From positions 6,475,501-6,539,500 of the forward strand of contig NZ_CP030059.1 in the NCBI RefSeq assembly GCF_015291745.1: a stretch of 64,000 nt of DNA, read 5' to 3'. The notes under the pieces were generated by a model. It was not told the origin of the DNA and made no database searches. It saw only the letters and a program-made list of their open reading frames with translations. Shown here one piece after another: positions 64,000-64,000 of the stretch (within the stretch, counting starts at the first letter, position 1; each line of letters opens with the position of its first letter). The position numbers and the translations under genes are program-made. Source of the stretch: Bradyrhizobium sp. CCBAU 53351. GTDB lineage: Bacteria > Pseudomonadota > Alphaproteobacteria > Rhizobiales > Xanthobacteraceae.

Positions 64000-64000
64000 G

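Overview
The window is GC-rich, densely coded, and fits a Bradyrhizobium-type alphaproteobacterium. The clues are the zapA / 6S RNA / 5-formyl-THF cyclo-ligase order, the ruvCAB-yebC block, many chemoreceptors, several solute importers for organic and amino acids, and intergenic palindromes whose ends are shared between copies. This assignment is inferred from gene content; no database was searched. No rRNA, tRNA, CRISPR array, insertion sequence or phage gene was seen.

Layout. 1-13 kb: end of a chemoreceptor, an SDR oxidoreductase, a periplasmic Clp-fold protein, a 30-residue ORF, a putative lipoprotein, VOC and SRPBCC proteins, an ECF42-like sigma factor with its YCII partner, a hydroxyacid dehydrogenase, a Cache chemoreceptor, a divergent TetR/GST pair and a PAS chemoreceptor. 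13-20 kb: an operon of hydantoinase/oxoprolinase subunits A and B with a complete TRAP transporter. 20-28 kb: sirtuin, CPA2 antiporter, SDR, a xanthine/uracil permease with a frameshifted C-terminus, DctA, and an ABC-F ATPase. 28.5-38.6 kb: a nine-gene operon (ABC importer, two DAO-type oxidases, a BFD-containing alpha subunit, a 2Fe-2S subunit, RidA) divergent from a LysR regulator and an amidotransferase. It looks like an import-and-oxidise module for an opine, imino acid or amine.

38.7-50.8 kb: a DUF1348 protein, YbgC, an antitoxin with a frameshifted ParE toxin, a phosphoesterase, ruvBAC, yebC, two tandem soluble chemoreceptors with sensory domains placed after the signalling domain (one also has PilZ), ymdB, fcl, a candidate 6S RNA, zapA and a DUF4164 protein. 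51-61 kb: tkt-gap-pgk-fba (class II)-fda (class I), a ThiE-like protein, a Sel1-repeat protein and an inositol monophosphatase, followed by an AAA ATPase and a partial RND efflux pump on the other strand.

Five chemoreceptor genes lie within 48 kb, and most transport genes sit beside enzymes that could use the imported compound. Decay is visible at three places: the uraA C-terminus, parE, and a relic of the dctM 3' end.
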